From positions 1 through 53,902 of the IMG/VR virus record IMGVR_UViG_3300042335_000111: a DNA stretch of 53,902 nucleotides; one strand, given 5' to 3'. Shown piece after piece: positions 14,814 through 24,368 of this stretch. The position numbers and the translations under genes were made by a program. Below the pieces are notes generated by a model. It made no database searches, was not told where the DNA came from, and was given only the letters and a program-made list of their open reading frames with translations. The DNA is from a virus. Within the stretch, counting starts at the first letter, position 1. Each line of letters opens with the position of its first letter.

Positions 14814-17207
14814 ATGAGTTGCAATCCATGTAATCCTTGTAGGGATAATAATACTGAATCACGCAGGGCGGCAAGTTATGCGAACTCTGCACAAGCAAGC
14901 GCAGAGTTAGCTGCACAATATGCCGCTGAAGCAGAATCAGCTATTGGCGCATCTGGAGCCACAGGGGCTACTGGCGCAACTGGCCCTGCTGGATTAACTG
15001 GAGCTACTGGTGCAGGTATAGCTGGCCCTACAGGAGCTACTGGCTCAATAGGGTTAACAGGCGCAACGGGAATCCAAGGAGCAACTGGACTTCAAGGCCC
15101 ACCGGGGCCAGCTGCAACTATTGGTAGCACAGGAGCAACAGGTTCCGCTGGCAGTCAAGGAGCAACGGGTTCCGCTGGTTCCACTGGAGCTACGGGAATT
15201 GGCGCAACGGGTGCTACTGGTTCCATTGGTGTTCAAGGTGCTACGGGCGCAAGTGGATCAGGCGCAACTGGAGCAACTGGCATTGGTTCCGCTGGTTCCA
15301 CGGGAGCTACGGGTTTAACTGGTGCTACAGGGTTGCAAGGCCCACCGGGGCCAGCTTCAACAATTGGAGCAACTGGGGCCACGGGTGTAGGAACAGTAGG
15401 TTCTACAGGAGCTACAGGTTCTGGTGCTACTGGAGCAACAGGATTAACTGGAAGCCAAGGTGCTACTGGTATTACGGGAGCTACAGGTTCTGGTGCTACT
15501 GGAGCAACAGGCACAACAGGCACGGGAGGAGCAACCGGAGCTACTGGCCCTCAAGGAACAGTTGGCCCTGCTGGCGTTGGTTCTACTGGAGCTACAGGAG
15601 TTCAAGGTTCAGCGGGAGCAACGGGTTTAACGGGGTCTACTGGATTAACTGGTGCTACGGGGGCTGGTTCACAATGGACTACAAATGGGACTGCTATTTA
15701 TTACAATACTGGTAATATTGGTATTGGAGTAACTAATCCCGCTCAAAAACTTGTTGTTGAAGGAAACATTGTAACTGGAGCAAGTGGCATAATCCAAGCT
15801 GGAGCGCAACTAATTTCTCTTGGTTCAATATCTGCATTTGGACAAATTACAGCATCAACAAATATTGGTGCAACTGGTTTTATTTTTGCTGGAACTGATT
15901 CAGAATTTAATGGCGTTGATATTGGTAAGGGTGGATCAAATGTAGCAACGAATGTAAGAATTGGCCCAGAAGCATTACGAGACAATACAACTGGTTCTCA
16001 AAATCTTGCAGTTGGATATACTGCTTTGTTTAAAAATACTACAGGACTTCAGAATACCGCTATTGGTTATGCTGCAATGAGTGAAAACCTAACAGGAACT
16101 GCAAACATTGCTATTGGCCTTGAAGCAATGGGTCTTGCTACTTCTGCAAGTCAAAACATTGCAATTGGAGCGCAATCGTTGCTCAATGCTACGACTGGAG
16201 TTAAAAATACAGCATTGGGGGTGCAAACTTTAAATCTTAATACAACAGGAGCAAATAATATTGCTGTAGGTCACAGTGCGCTTAAAGCAAATTTAGTCGG
16301 AAACTCAAATGTTGCTGTTGGTATTGAATCATTATTTAATAATACAGCTTCAAATAATACTGCACTTGGAGAAACTACTTTAAGGCAAAATACAACAGGA
16401 GATAGAAATTGTGCATTTGGAGCGCAAGCCTTGTATAATAATACAATTGGAATAAGTAATCTTGGGATTGGAGTTCTTTGTGGGAATCAAAATACAACTG
16501 GAAGCAATAATACTTATATTGGAGACTCTGCTGGATATTCAAATCAAACAACATCTAATAATACAGGAGTTGGATACCAAGCATTAAACGCCAATAATGC
16601 TGGAACAAATAACTCTGCATTAGGATATAGAGCTGGACAACTTATTACAAATGGTTCTAATTGCACCTATCTTGGTGCAAATACAACTGTCACAGCAAGC
16701 AATCAAGTTCAACTTGGAGATGCAGCAACAACTACATTTGCATACGGAGCAGTTCAAAATCGTTCAGATGTTAGGGATAAATCTGATATTCGTGATACTG
16801 AACTTGGACTTGAGTTTGTAAATGCACTTCGTCCTGTAGATTTCAAATGGGATATGCGAGAGGATTATAGGATAGAAGCTCCTATTGACCCCGGTCTTGA
16901 TGCAACTCAAGAAGAAAAAGACGCATATATTCAAGCTAAAGAAACATGGATTGAAGATTCAAAACTGAAAAACATTGTTTCTGATGGTTCTAAAAAAAGA
17001 AATCGCTATCATCATGGTTTGATTGCACAAGAAGTAAAATCTGTTATTGAGTCTCATGGAATTGACTTTGGTGGTTTCCAAGATCATTCTATTAAAGGTG
17101 GCGATGATGTTCTATCAATCGGCTATGTTGAACTAATTGCTCCTCTTATTAAAGCGGTTCAAGAACTATCCAATAAAGTAACTCAATTAGAAAACAAATT
17201 ATCGTAA
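14814..17207 (+). CDS. Collagen-like tail fibre with S74 chaperone end
   Basis: 797 aa. N-terminal Cys-Pro motif (CNPCNPC), an Ala-rich helix (about 20-45), a collagen-like Gly-x-y region (about 45-285) dominated by GAT triplets with GPPGP blocks, then YadA-head-like repeats of the type NTTGxxNxAxGxxAL (about 385-625). The C-terminal domain from [18 protein letters not shown] (about 650) is a peptidase-S74 intramolecular chaperone, which trimerises fibres and cuts itself off. Ends KLS-stop inside palindrome 17199-17214. Likely a long trimeric receptor-binding fibre. Confidence 0.9.
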   Translation: MSCNPCNPCRDNNTESRRAASYANSAQASAELAAQYAAEAESAIGASGATGATGATGPAGLTGATGAGIAGPTGATGSIGLTGATGIQGATGLQGPPGPAATIGSTGATGSAGSQGATGSAGSTGATGIGATGATGSIGVQGATGASGSGATGATGIGSAGSTGATGLTGATGLQGPPGPASTIGATGATGVGTVGSTGATGSGATGATGLTGSQGATGITGATGSGATGATGTTGTGGATGATGPQGTVGPAGVGSTGATGVQGSAGATGLTGSTGLTGATGAGSQWTTNGTAIYYNTGNIGIGVTNPAQKLVVEGNIVTGASGIIQAGAQLISLGSISAFGQITASTNIGATGFIFAGTDSEFNGVDIGKGGSNVATNVRIGPEALRDNTTGSQNLAVGYTALFKNTTGLQNTAIGYAAMSENLTGTANIAIGLEAMGLATSASQNIAIGAQSLLNATTGVKNTALGVQTLNLNTTGANNIAVGHSALKANLVGNSNVAVGIESLFNNTASNNTALGETTLRQNTTGDRNCAFGAQALYNNTIGISNLGIGVLCGNQNTTGSNNTYIGDSAGYSNQTTSNNTGVGYQALNANNAGTNNSALGYRAGQLITNGSNCTYLGANTTVTASNQVQLGDAATTTFAYGAVQNRSDVRDKSDIRDTELGLEFVNALRPVDFKWDMREDYRIEAPIDPGLDATQEEKDAYIQAKETWIEDSKLKNIVSDGSKKRNRYHHGLIAQEVKSVIESHGIDFGGFQDHSIKGGDDVLSIGYVELIAPLIKAVQELSNKVTQLENKLS
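14940..15670 (+). repeat. Collagen-like GAT-triplet coding repeat
   Basis: Degenerate 9-bp units encoding Gly-Ala-Thr, with interspersed GPPGP and GSxG blocks, including near-copies around 15083-15125 and 15335-15375 (LQGPPGPA). Such tracts change length by slippage, so fibre length may vary between relatives. Confidence 0.85.
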
Positions 17208-17214
17208 ACGATAA
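17199..17214. repeat. Palindrome 8: TTATCG-TAAA-CGATAA
   Basis: Gives the upstream fibre its final Leu-Ser-stop and ends 4 bases before the next ATG at 17219. Confidence 0.9.
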
Positions 17215-17218
17215 AATT

Positions 17219-19072
17219 ATGAATTGTAATACAAACCCATGTGATCCATGTATGCCGGGGGCTGAAAATGGATTTTGCCAAGATATAACAGCACAAGTTC
17301 GATTTGGTTATTCAAACGCACAAAGCGCATATCAAAGCGCACTATCTGCTAAACAATCTGCTGAAGAAGCTGCTGGAAGCGTAGGAACATCTGTTCAAAA
17401 AGCAGGCGATACAATGACGGGGCCATTGAATATTCAAACATCAAATAGCAATCCTGCCTTAAAGATCGTTCAAACTGGTTCTGGTGCTGGATTGCTGGTG
17501 GAGGACTCAACAAGTCCAGATTCAACGCCATTTATCATAACATCCACTGGTGATGTTGGAATTGGTTTGGCTACGCCGAGCCAAAAACTTGATGTTGTTG
17601 GAAGTATAAAATCATCGCTTGATTCTACATTCAACGAAGTAAGGGTTGGCAAGGGTGGTGGAAATTTAGCAAGGAATGTTACTGCTGGTGTATTGCCTTT
17701 GGAATTCAATTCTACTGGAAATGATAATACTGCCGTTGGGTATGGCGCGATGAATGTTAATACCACTGGAAGCAATAATACTGCTCTTGGGTCATCGGCA
17801 TTGTTATCCAATAATATTGGAGGATTAAATACAGCAGTAGGATATGGAGCGTTAAATAGAAATACATCTGGAAACAACAATACTGCTGTAGGTGTAGAAG
17901 CACTCGTAACAAACAATACTGGATATGAGAATACCGCAGTTGGAAGAAGTGCGTTAGCCACAAACAGTACTGGGTATGCTAACACGGCACTTGGAGTCTA
18001 TGCACTAAACGCATCTACTGTTGCGTTTGGGAATGTTGCGGTAGGTCATTTTGCTGCCGCTCAAAACATAACTGGTTTAAATAATGTTGCTGTTGGAATA
18101 AGCGCATTGAACGCAAATCAAAGCGGAGGCGAAAATGTAGTTATTGGTGGATTTGCACAACAATCAAACTCTGTAAACCAAGTTACGGCAATAGGTGTAG
18201 GTGCATTGCAAGTTAATCAAGCAAACCAAAATGTAGCTGTAGGGAATCAGTCGTTAAATAAAAACACAACCGGATCAAGTAATTCGGCCTTGGGAACTGG
18301 TTCTTTGTATCTTTGCACAACCGGATCGAACAATACTGCTGTAGGAGCTAATAGCTTGTTTAACTGCACAACCCAATCTGGAAATACAGCAGTAGGAACT
18401 GGAGCATTGAATAATTTCAACTCTGGAGCAAATAACACTGCCGTTGGATTTCAAGCTGCCGGTTTCGTAACTAATCCAACAAATACTACAAGCCTTGGAT
18501 ACAATGCTGCCCCTACGGCAAGCAATCAAGTGAGACTTGGAGACAGCAATATTACTGCTGTTGTATCACAAGTTGGTTCTTGGTCAGACGCGAGGGATAA
18601 AGCTGATATTCGGGATACAATTCTTGGATTGGATTTCATCAAAGCAATTCGTCCGGTTGACTATAAATGGGACTACAGGGAAGATTATATTCCAGAGTTC
18701 TATAAAGCAGAACCAATCGCGCCACTCTCAAACGCTTCCGAAGAAGAAAAGAATAAATACAAGCAAGAAAAAGAACAGTATGATAAAGAATTGAAAGAGT
18801 ATCTTGATAAAAGAAATCTTTCAAACATCGTCAAAGATGGTTCTAAAGTAAGAACACGATACCATCACGGAGTTATCGCGCAAGAAATCAAAGCGATTCT
18901 GGATCAAAAAGGAATTGACTTCGGTGGTTATCAAGATCATAAAATCAAAGGCGGGGCAGATGTATTGACAATCGGATACACAGAATTCATCGGCCCGATT
19001 ATTAAAGCTATCCAAGAACAGCAAGTAATAATTGATGATCTTAAACAACAAATTGTAGAACTGAAAAAGTAA
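17219..19072 (+). CDS. Tail fibre with YadA-like repeats and S74 chaperone end
   Basis: 617 aa. N-terminal Cys-Pro motif (CNTNPCDPC), Ala/Ser-rich helix (about 35-55), a GVLVEDSTSPDSTPF-type stalk module (about 90-115) shared with the fibre at 11799, then about 18 repeats of the type NTTGxNNTAVGxxAL (about 160-440), as in YadA heads. The S74 domain begins near DARDKADIRDTILGLDF (about 458). It appears to be a paralogue of the preceding gene with the collagen region missing. A second receptor-binding fibre is likely. Confidence 0.88.
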   Translation: MNCNTNPCDPCMPGAENGFCQDITAQVRFGYSNAQSAYQSALSAKQSAEEAAGSVGTSVQKAGDTMTGPLNIQTSNSNPALKIVQTGSGAGLLVEDSTSPDSTPFIITSTGDVGIGLATPSQKLDVVGSIKSSLDSTFNEVRVGKGGGNLARNVTAGVLPLEFNSTGNDNTAVGYGAMNVNTTGSNNTALGSSALLSNNIGGLNTAVGYGALNRNTSGNNNTAVGVEALVTNNTGYENTAVGRSALATNSTGYANTALGVYALNASTVAFGNVAVGHFAAAQNITGLNNVAVGISALNANQSGGENVVIGGFAQQSNSVNQVTAIGVGALQVNQANQNVAVGNQSLNKNTTGSSNSALGTGSLYLCTTGSNNTAVGANSLFNCTTQSGNTAVGTGALNNFNSGANNTAVGFQAAGFVTNPTNTTSLGYNAAPTASNQVRLGDSNITAVVSQVGSWSDARDKADIRDTILGLDFIKAIRPVDYKWDYREDYIPEFYKAEPIAPLSNASEEEKNKYKQEKEQYDKELKEYLDKRNLSNIVKDGSKVRTRYHHGVIAQEIKAILDQKGIDFGGYQDHKIKGGADVLTIGYTEFIGPIIKAIQEQQVIIDDLKQQIVELKK

Positions 19073-19073
19073 T

Positions 19074-20375
19074 ATGAATTACCAACCATGTCCTCCATGC
19101 GAGCCAGCGTTTCCAATATTCTGCGATCCGCTACCAACAACGAACGAGGGAAAACGAATTGTTGTAGAAGACTCGGCATCTTGCCAAAAAACAATTCAAA
19201 CTCCAACAACCCAATCGTTGTTTGGAGTCAAATCGACATCTAACATTGGGTGGATTGAATCTAAAAATGATTCATTGGTTTGCGCTGACAGCACTGGTAA
19301 CATCGAGTTTCGTGATGGTTCACTTACAAGCCCAATCAAGTTAAGCAATATAGCATCTGATACAGCTTATACTGCGCCTGCGATTATCGTAATGCTCGCT
19401 GATGGCAGTATCCAGAAATGGAAACCAAACTCGACTACTGACAACTTCATAGCATACTGGGACGGCACAGAAAAGCAATGGAAAACAAATAGCCTTAATA
19501 ATCTGCTTCCATCTGGACAAGGCGTTCTAATCCGAAATACATCTGGTTCTCTTGCTGTTGTTTCTAATGGAGTATCTGGTTCTACGCTTCAGATGGTTGG
19601 AACAAGTATCCAGTTTGTTTCATCTGGATTGAGCCAACTTCCTGCTGGTCACATTTACGGATTGGTATTGTCGAATGACTCTACCTTGCCAAACGATGAT
19701 ATTAACATCACGACTGGGCAATGCAGATCGGCAGACAACACAGCAGACATTGTTTTGACATCTTCTCTTACAAAGAAAACTACGTCAGTATGGGCGCAGG
19801 GAACAAACCAAGGCGGAATGGATACCGGAGTAAGACCAGCAAATGGAACGCTCCATGTGTATGCTATTTCTAACGGAGCAACAAATGATGTTATCTTTTC
19901 TCAAGACCCATCGGCTCCACAACTGCCCGGAGGATATACAAAGTATCGCCGTATCGGCTCTGTTACAACTGATGGAGCATCTGCTGTTCGCCAATTCAAA
20001 CAATACAACGACAGATTCCTTTACACTGGTAAACCAATTGCTGATGCAACGAATGCAGCAGTAAGCATCGGGGGCAGTCCATTTACTCTTACAGTTCCTA
20101 ATGGAATCAAAGTGTTCCCAATGTTCAACTGCTATGGGCCTAACCTTCAGCTTGCATACGATCTTGATTCAACATGGACTGGATCAAATACTCCAGCAGC
20201 TACCAATGGTGCGGGGAATGTTCTATTCCAATCTAACAACGGGGCATCTTCTTATGTTGGTATGTTTGGCATTGCTACAAATACAGCAAGGCAAATTGGA
20301 ATTGATGTTAGTGTAAATACTACTGTTTACATTGATACATACGGATGGTTTGATAATCGCGGTAGGCATCAATAA
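19074..20375 (+). CDS. Tail fibre or appendage protein
   Basis: 433 aa, starting 2 bases after the previous stop. The N-terminus again has a Cys-Pro motif (CPPCEP), shared with the two preceding fibres and perhaps an anchor module. The rest is beta-rich, with a jelly-roll-like C-terminus ending NTTVYIDTYGWFDNRGRHQ. No enzyme motif. Probably a third surface protein of the same appendage. Confidence 0.65.
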   Translation: MNYQPCPPCEPAFPIFCDPLPTTNEGKRIVVEDSASCQKTIQTPTTQSLFGVKSTSNIGWIESKNDSLVCADSTGNIEFRDGSLTSPIKLSNIASDTAYTAPAIIVMLADGSIQKWKPNSTTDNFIAYWDGTEKQWKTNSLNNLLPSGQGVLIRNTSGSLAVVSNGVSGSTLQMVGTSIQFVSSGLSQLPAGHIYGLVLSNDSTLPNDDINITTGQCRSADNTADIVLTSSLTKKTTSVWAQGTNQGGMDTGVRPANGTLHVYAISNGATNDVIFSQDPSAPQLPGGYTKYRRIGSVTTDGASAVRQFKQYNDRFLYTGKPIADATNAAVSIGGSPFTLTVPNGIKVFPMFNCYGPNLQLAYDLDSTWTGSNTPAATNGAGNVLFQSNNGASSYVGMFGIATNTARQIGIDVSVNTTVYIDTYGWFDNRGRHQ

Positions 20376-20377
20376 AT

Positions 20378-22399
20378 ATGCCATCTGATGGATCAGTATT
20401 TGACGGATTTACAAGTATCATAGCGCAAGACGCAGATACTCATCCATCATATTTGCCAGAGTCTGTAGTTGCAGAATCTGTAAATAGAACATTCCGAGGT
20501 GGCATTAACCGAACAAGGCCAAGCATTCGGAATATTAAAATTGTAGCTGGAAGTGGACAGGATGCAACTATCGTTAACGATATTCAGACTGGAAACTTTC
20601 AAGGGGCGCATCCATACAGGGCGGTAACTTATGATTCAGTAGATGGACTACTTATATCGGTATCTGGAATTATTTACTTTTTAAGAATAGTAAACGGAAC
20701 TGCATACGCATATATCCTAAAAAGAGATAACAAAACATTTACTGAGTGGAATGATGCAAGCCTAATGCACACATGGTTTGTGCAGGCCGAAGATAGAGTT
20801 TACATTCAGGATGGATACCAAAACCCCATTGCGTGGGATGGCAAGTTAACAAGTGAGGCATATAGGTTAAACCCATACGAAAAGAAGATGCCGATAGGCA
20901 CTATCATGGAGTATGCTTTTGGGAGGGTATTTGTATCTGACAAGTTCAATAATATCTATGCGTCTGACATTATCTATGGTAATGGATTTACAGACACAAA
21001 GAATACGGAGAACTTTACCGAGATAGGATATTGGGCAGAAGGTGGGGCATTCACAACTCCAGCCATGATGGGTAACATCACGGGGATGAAAGTAATGCCA
21101 TACATTGGATCAAACCTTCGCGGCCAAGGCGAACTTGTAGTCCTTACTGGTAACGGAGCTTTCTCAATGGATGTAAGCATTCCAAGATCATTATGGAATA
21201 CATCTAACATTCAAAGAATCTCATTGCTTGGGCGCGGATGCACAAGCCCGTATGTTACGCTTGTAAACTCTGAATTGTGGTTTAGATCACACGATGGTTG
21301 GGCATTCTACTCCAATAGCCAATCACAATTCGCTCAATACTTCTCGCTTCGCAAATTATCAAAAGAAGTAAACAAATGGGTAGAGATTGATACTGATTGG
21401 TTGAAGCAATTTGCAAGCACAATTTATTTCAACAACTATCTAATCAGCACAGTAAGTCCGCAAACGAAGAAGAATGATGCCAAAGGACTTCATAGGTATC
21501 ATAGGGGGATGGTTGTTCTTGATTTGGATCAATCGGCAACTCCTGCGCCAGACGCACAACTATCTTTTAGGTGGAATGGATTGTGGACTGGTATAAGACC
21601 AACCCAAATGTTAACGGCTTTGATAGCTGGTCAAAAACGGGGGTTTGCATTTTCGTTTGATGAAGACAACAAAAACAGGTTGTATGAACTAACAGATAAA
21701 TACGGAGATGATTACTCTGAAGTAGGAAATTCCTCTATCGAATCATTCTTTATTACTGGCAAGTATGATTTCAATAGAAGCGGAGCTACAAATAAGTTCA
21801 TCAGAAAGAAATTGACTGGTGGAGAAATGTGGTTGTCGGAAATCAAAAGTGAAATCATAACTTCTGTTGATTACAGGTCTGATTCTAATCCATGCTGGAA
21901 TGAACTTAAAGTTCCAACGGCATTTGGTTGTCCTCCATGCACTCCAGTAACTACCAGACCATGCACTCCAGTAACAACTGGCTCGATTTATAAAAGGTAT
22001 AAATTCAATACACCAGATATAAATGTCTGTAATGCTATTACTGAGATACCTTCAGCAGAAGGAAGTGAGTTTCAAATAAAAGTAAACCTTGTCGGAAGCG
22101 TGACTGTTGACCGAGTAAGATTGATGGCAAACATCAAGAACAACGATGACTCGCCAGTTGGTGATTGTCCAGAAAATCAATACGAGTGCATTCCTTCACA
22201 GTGCTGCCCAGAAAGATATTGGGATTACAAAATATTTAAAGCTGAAGAAGTTGGATTTAACTACGATCCAGAAAGCGCACCAATCCCAATTGAAAGACCG
22301 CAACCTCCAGTGCCGCCTGATCCCGGCCCAGAGCCGCCAGAACCACCAGAGCCACCACCAGATTCAGATTTGAAAGTATTATTTGCTACTTGGGTATGA
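20378..22399 (+). CDS. Tail tube-like structural protein
   Basis: 673 aa. N-terminal SYLPESVVAESVNRTFRGGINRTRP is the kind of segment found in large podoviral tail/nozzle proteins (T7 gp12-like role), followed by beta-propeller-like repeats. The C-terminus has a Cys-rich part (CPPCTPVTTRPCTPV, ECIPSQCCPE) and a Pro/Glu-rich tail. Palindrome 20569-20582 lies in the N-terminal coding part. The assignment is by position and general pattern. Confidence 0.6.
   Translation: MPSDGSVFDGFTSIIAQDADTHPSYLPESVVAESVNRTFRGGINRTRPSIRNIKIVAGSGQDATIVNDIQTGNFQGAHPYRAVTYDSVDGLLISVSGIIYFLRIVNGTAYAYILKRDNKTFTEWNDASLMHTWFVQAEDRVYIQDGYQNPIAWDGKLTSEAYRLNPYEKKMPIGTIMEYAFGRVFVSDKFNNIYASDIIYGNGFTDTKNTENFTEIGYWAEGGAFTTPAMMGNITGMKVMPYIGSNLRGQGELVVLTGNGAFSMDVSIPRSLWNTSNIQRISLLGRGCTSPYVTLVNSELWFRSHDGWAFYSNSQSQFAQYFSLRKLSKEVNKWVEIDTDWLKQFASTIYFNNYLISTVSPQTKKNDAKGLHRYHRGMVVLDLDQSATPAPDAQLSFRWNGLWTGIRPTQMLTALIAGQKRGFAFSFDEDNKNRLYELTDKYGDDYSEVGNSSIESFFITGKYDFNRSGATNKFIRKKLTGGEMWLSEIKSEIITSVDYRSDSNPCWNELKVPTAFGCPPCTPVTTRPCTPVTTGSIYKRYKFNTPDINVCNAITEIPSAEGSEFQIKVNLVGSVTVDRVRLMANIKNNDDSPVGDCPENQYECIPSQCCPERYWDYKIFKAEEVGFNYDPESAPIPIERPQPPVPPDPGPEPPEPPEPPPDSDLKVLFATWV
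20569..20582. repeat. Palindrome 9: TATCG-TTAA-CGATA
   Basis: Inside the coding sequence of the tail protein, encoding part of TIVNDIQ. Confidence 0.85.
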
Positions 22400-23667
22400 A
22401 ACTAAATACCATATTAAAAGAAAGAATTTCCAATCTTTACCATACAACTTCAGACAACATCATCAGTGTTGGACTTGGGAGAAAAACCAAGAACGGAGTT
22501 GAGACGGAAGAGATTGGAATAGTGTTTGGTGTTTTGAAAAAGATACCAATCAATGATCTTCCGAAAGATGAAATTCTTCCAAGGAGTATTTTTGTAAACG
22601 GACAGGAATATCAAACGGATGTAGATGAAACCGAAATTCCTAAAATGTGCGTCTGCTATTCAAGTGGCGATCCAGAAATAGCAAGGTTACAAAACTTGGC
22701 TACAGCACCATCTCCATTAAAGGGAGGGCAGGAAATTACTATGTATCCGAATTACTTTACTCCAACACAAAGGAGTCTTGGAACATTAGGATTTATCGGA
22801 ACCGATAATATAGACGGAAAGATTGTAGCTGTAACAAATGCTCACGTTGCTTGCTATAAAAAGTTAATTGCATCACAAAGGGATTATATCGAAGAAGAAT
22901 CATTGCCATATAACACAGCAGAAAGATACCCACTTTACGATAATACATTGCAATACCCAAGTGGAGTAATGAAGAATAACGCAACATTCGTTACTCCATT
23001 CCCACGAATCAAAAGATATATTCCGCATTACAAAAAAGATGAAGGAATAAACTATGTTGATGTAGCAATATACACAGTTCTTGAGGAATACATTAACAAT
23101 GATTCTTATCAAGTATGGCAACCAACAACAGTAACGACCTATCCATCTTCATTGCCATTTGCATCAACAGCAGAGTTAGACAATCTACTTACAACAAACC
23201 CATTGGTCTATAGCACAGGTAGAACAACTGGCCCTAAAGGATATGGTTCATCCCCTTCATGCCGATTGAGAATTACTGGAATGGGAATAACAACTGATGT
23301 CTCAGATGGCGGTGAAGGATTCGTAGGAACATGGAGCGATACTGGGAGGATTCAATTTCAAGATAATAGTCCATCTCCAATTCTTGGTGGTGACTCTGGT
23401 TCATCTGTGCTTGCTGATATTGGCGGACAAAGAAAAATCATAGGGTTAGTGTTTGCGGCTGGAGGAAACCTTGGCGTATTTTGTCGGATAGATAGGATTG
23501 TAGAAGCTCTAAACATCAGTGCGTTCTCCACACCAACAAATACTCAGCAGTCCGAACCATCATTATTTACTGGCAGTATTTCTCAATATGCCAACACAGT
23601 AAAGCTGACGAGAAACGGGAAAACATACTATCAAGTTGGCTTGACACGCAACACATATAATGGCTAA
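22396..23667 (+). CDS. Trypsin-like serine protease of the virion module
   Basis: 423 aa from ATG at 22396 (ATGA overlap with the tail gene). It has the three chymotrypsin-family catalytic segments in order: VTNAHVA (His150), NYVDVAIY (Asp222) and GGDSGSSVL (Ser334), followed by KIIGLVFAAGG. No signal peptide. It could mature virion proteins or act on host surface proteins during entry. Trypsin-like domains within a tail gene cluster are uncommon. The C-terminal 60 residues (TGSISQYANTVKLTRNGKTYY) look like a separate small beta tail. Palindrome 22794-22807 is internal. Confidence 0.78.
   Translation: MKLNTILKERISNLYHTTSDNIISVGLGRKTKNGVETEEIGIVFGVLKKIPINDLPKDEILPRSIFVNGQEYQTDVDETEIPKMCVCYSSGDPEIARLQNLATAPSPLKGGQEITMYPNYFTPTQRSLGTLGFIGTDNIDGKIVAVTNAHVACYKKLIASQRDYIEEESLPYNTAERYPLYDNTLQYPSGVMKNNATFVTPFPRIKRYIPHYKKDEGINYVDVAIYTVLEEYINNDSYQVWQPTTVTTYPSSLPFASTAELDNLLTTNPLVYSTGRTTGPKGYGSSPSCRLRITGMGITTDVSDGGEGFVGTWSDTGRIQFQDNSPSPILGGDSGSSVLADIGGQRKIIGLVFAAGGNLGVFCRIDRIVEALNISAFSTPTNTQQSEPSLFTGSISQYANTVKLTRNGKTYYQVGLTRNTYNG
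22794..22807. repeat. Palindrome 10: TATCG-GAAC-CGATA
   Basis: In the protease gene, shortly before the catalytic-His codon. Outer T and A extend it to 16 bp. Confidence 0.85.
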
Positions 23668-23676
23668 ATGTAAATT

Positions 23677-24168
23677 ATGGACAACCAAGATTCCAGTCCT
23701 CAGTTAATATTCCCAAATGTTCCAGATGATTTTTGTCCAACTGGAACATGGACTGATGTTCTACAATCATTCATAGATCAGGTTCTATCTAACGGAACGA
23801 TCAATGTGCCGGGGTTGGGTGATGTGACTCCACAGCAAATTCAAGATTTGAAAGCCGAGGATCAAGACTTACAAAATCAAATAACGGCAACGAATCGTAG
23901 AATTGATGACCTCCCTACAATTCAAAAGATATTCCGTGGAGAAACTGGCGTAGGAGCATCTGATGCTACCTATACGATTGCACTACCAGAAACTCTTGCA
24001 TCAAATAATTACTCTGTAATTTTAACTCCAATTGCTACGGAAGCAGGAACTGCTACAGCAAGGGTATATGAGGTGACATCAAGCAGGACGACATCTCAAT
24101 TCAAATTTATCGTTAGAGCAGCGGAAAATGTTACTACGTTGGTAGCATGGACTGTTATCTATACATAA
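23677..24168 (+). CDS. Small tail or fibre protein
   Basis: 163 aa. Residues 45-85 look like a trimeric coiled coil (QQIQDLKAEDQDLQNQITATNRRIDDL). The last 75 residues form a small beta domain of the sort at phage fibre tips (YTIALPETLASNNYSVILTP...TTLVAWTVIYT). Probably a short fibre. No family name. Confidence 0.6.
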   Translation: MDNQDSSPQLIFPNVPDDFCPTGTWTDVLQSFIDQVLSNGTINVPGLGDVTPQQIQDLKAEDQDLQNQITATNRRIDDLPTIQKIFRGETGVGASDATYTIALPETLASNNYSVILTPIATEAGTATARVYEVTSSRTTSQFKFIVRAAENVTTLVAWTVIYT

Positions 24169-24193
24169 AGCAAAAACTAAACAAATAAAACAT

Positions 24194-24352
24194 ATGACTA
24201 CACTAAAAGGAACAGACCCTAAACTCGTTAGCGGCGGCTCACCAACTCGCGGCATGATCCGTGAAGGTATGGGCAATATGCCTAACTTGGGCAAGAAAAA
24301 GCCAAGCATCTACACGACTGCTGGCACTCCAAAACAAGGCTACCAAAAGTAA
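24194..24352 (+). CDS. Small hypothetical virion-module protein
   Basis: 52 aa from ATG at 24194, Gly/Lys/Pro-rich, predicted disordered (SGGSPTRGMIREGMGNMPNLG). Its TAA stop at 24350-24352 abuts palindrome 24353-24368. Conserved small peptides of this kind occur in podoviral tail operons, but I do not recognise this one. Confidence 0.55.
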   Translation: MTTLKGTDPKLVSGGSPTRGMIREGMGNMPNLGKKKPSIYTTAGTPKQGYQK

Positions 24353-24368
24353 TTATCGTTTACGATAA
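24353..24368. repeat. Palindrome 11: TTATCG-TTTA-CGATAA
   Basis: It fills the entire gap between a TAA stop and the next ATG, sharing its last A with the ATG at 24368. Confidence 0.95.

Noticed and set aside
15233-15523. Val/Pro/Ala repeat protein on the minus strand
   Set aside because: Antisense translation of the collagen-like GAT repeats.
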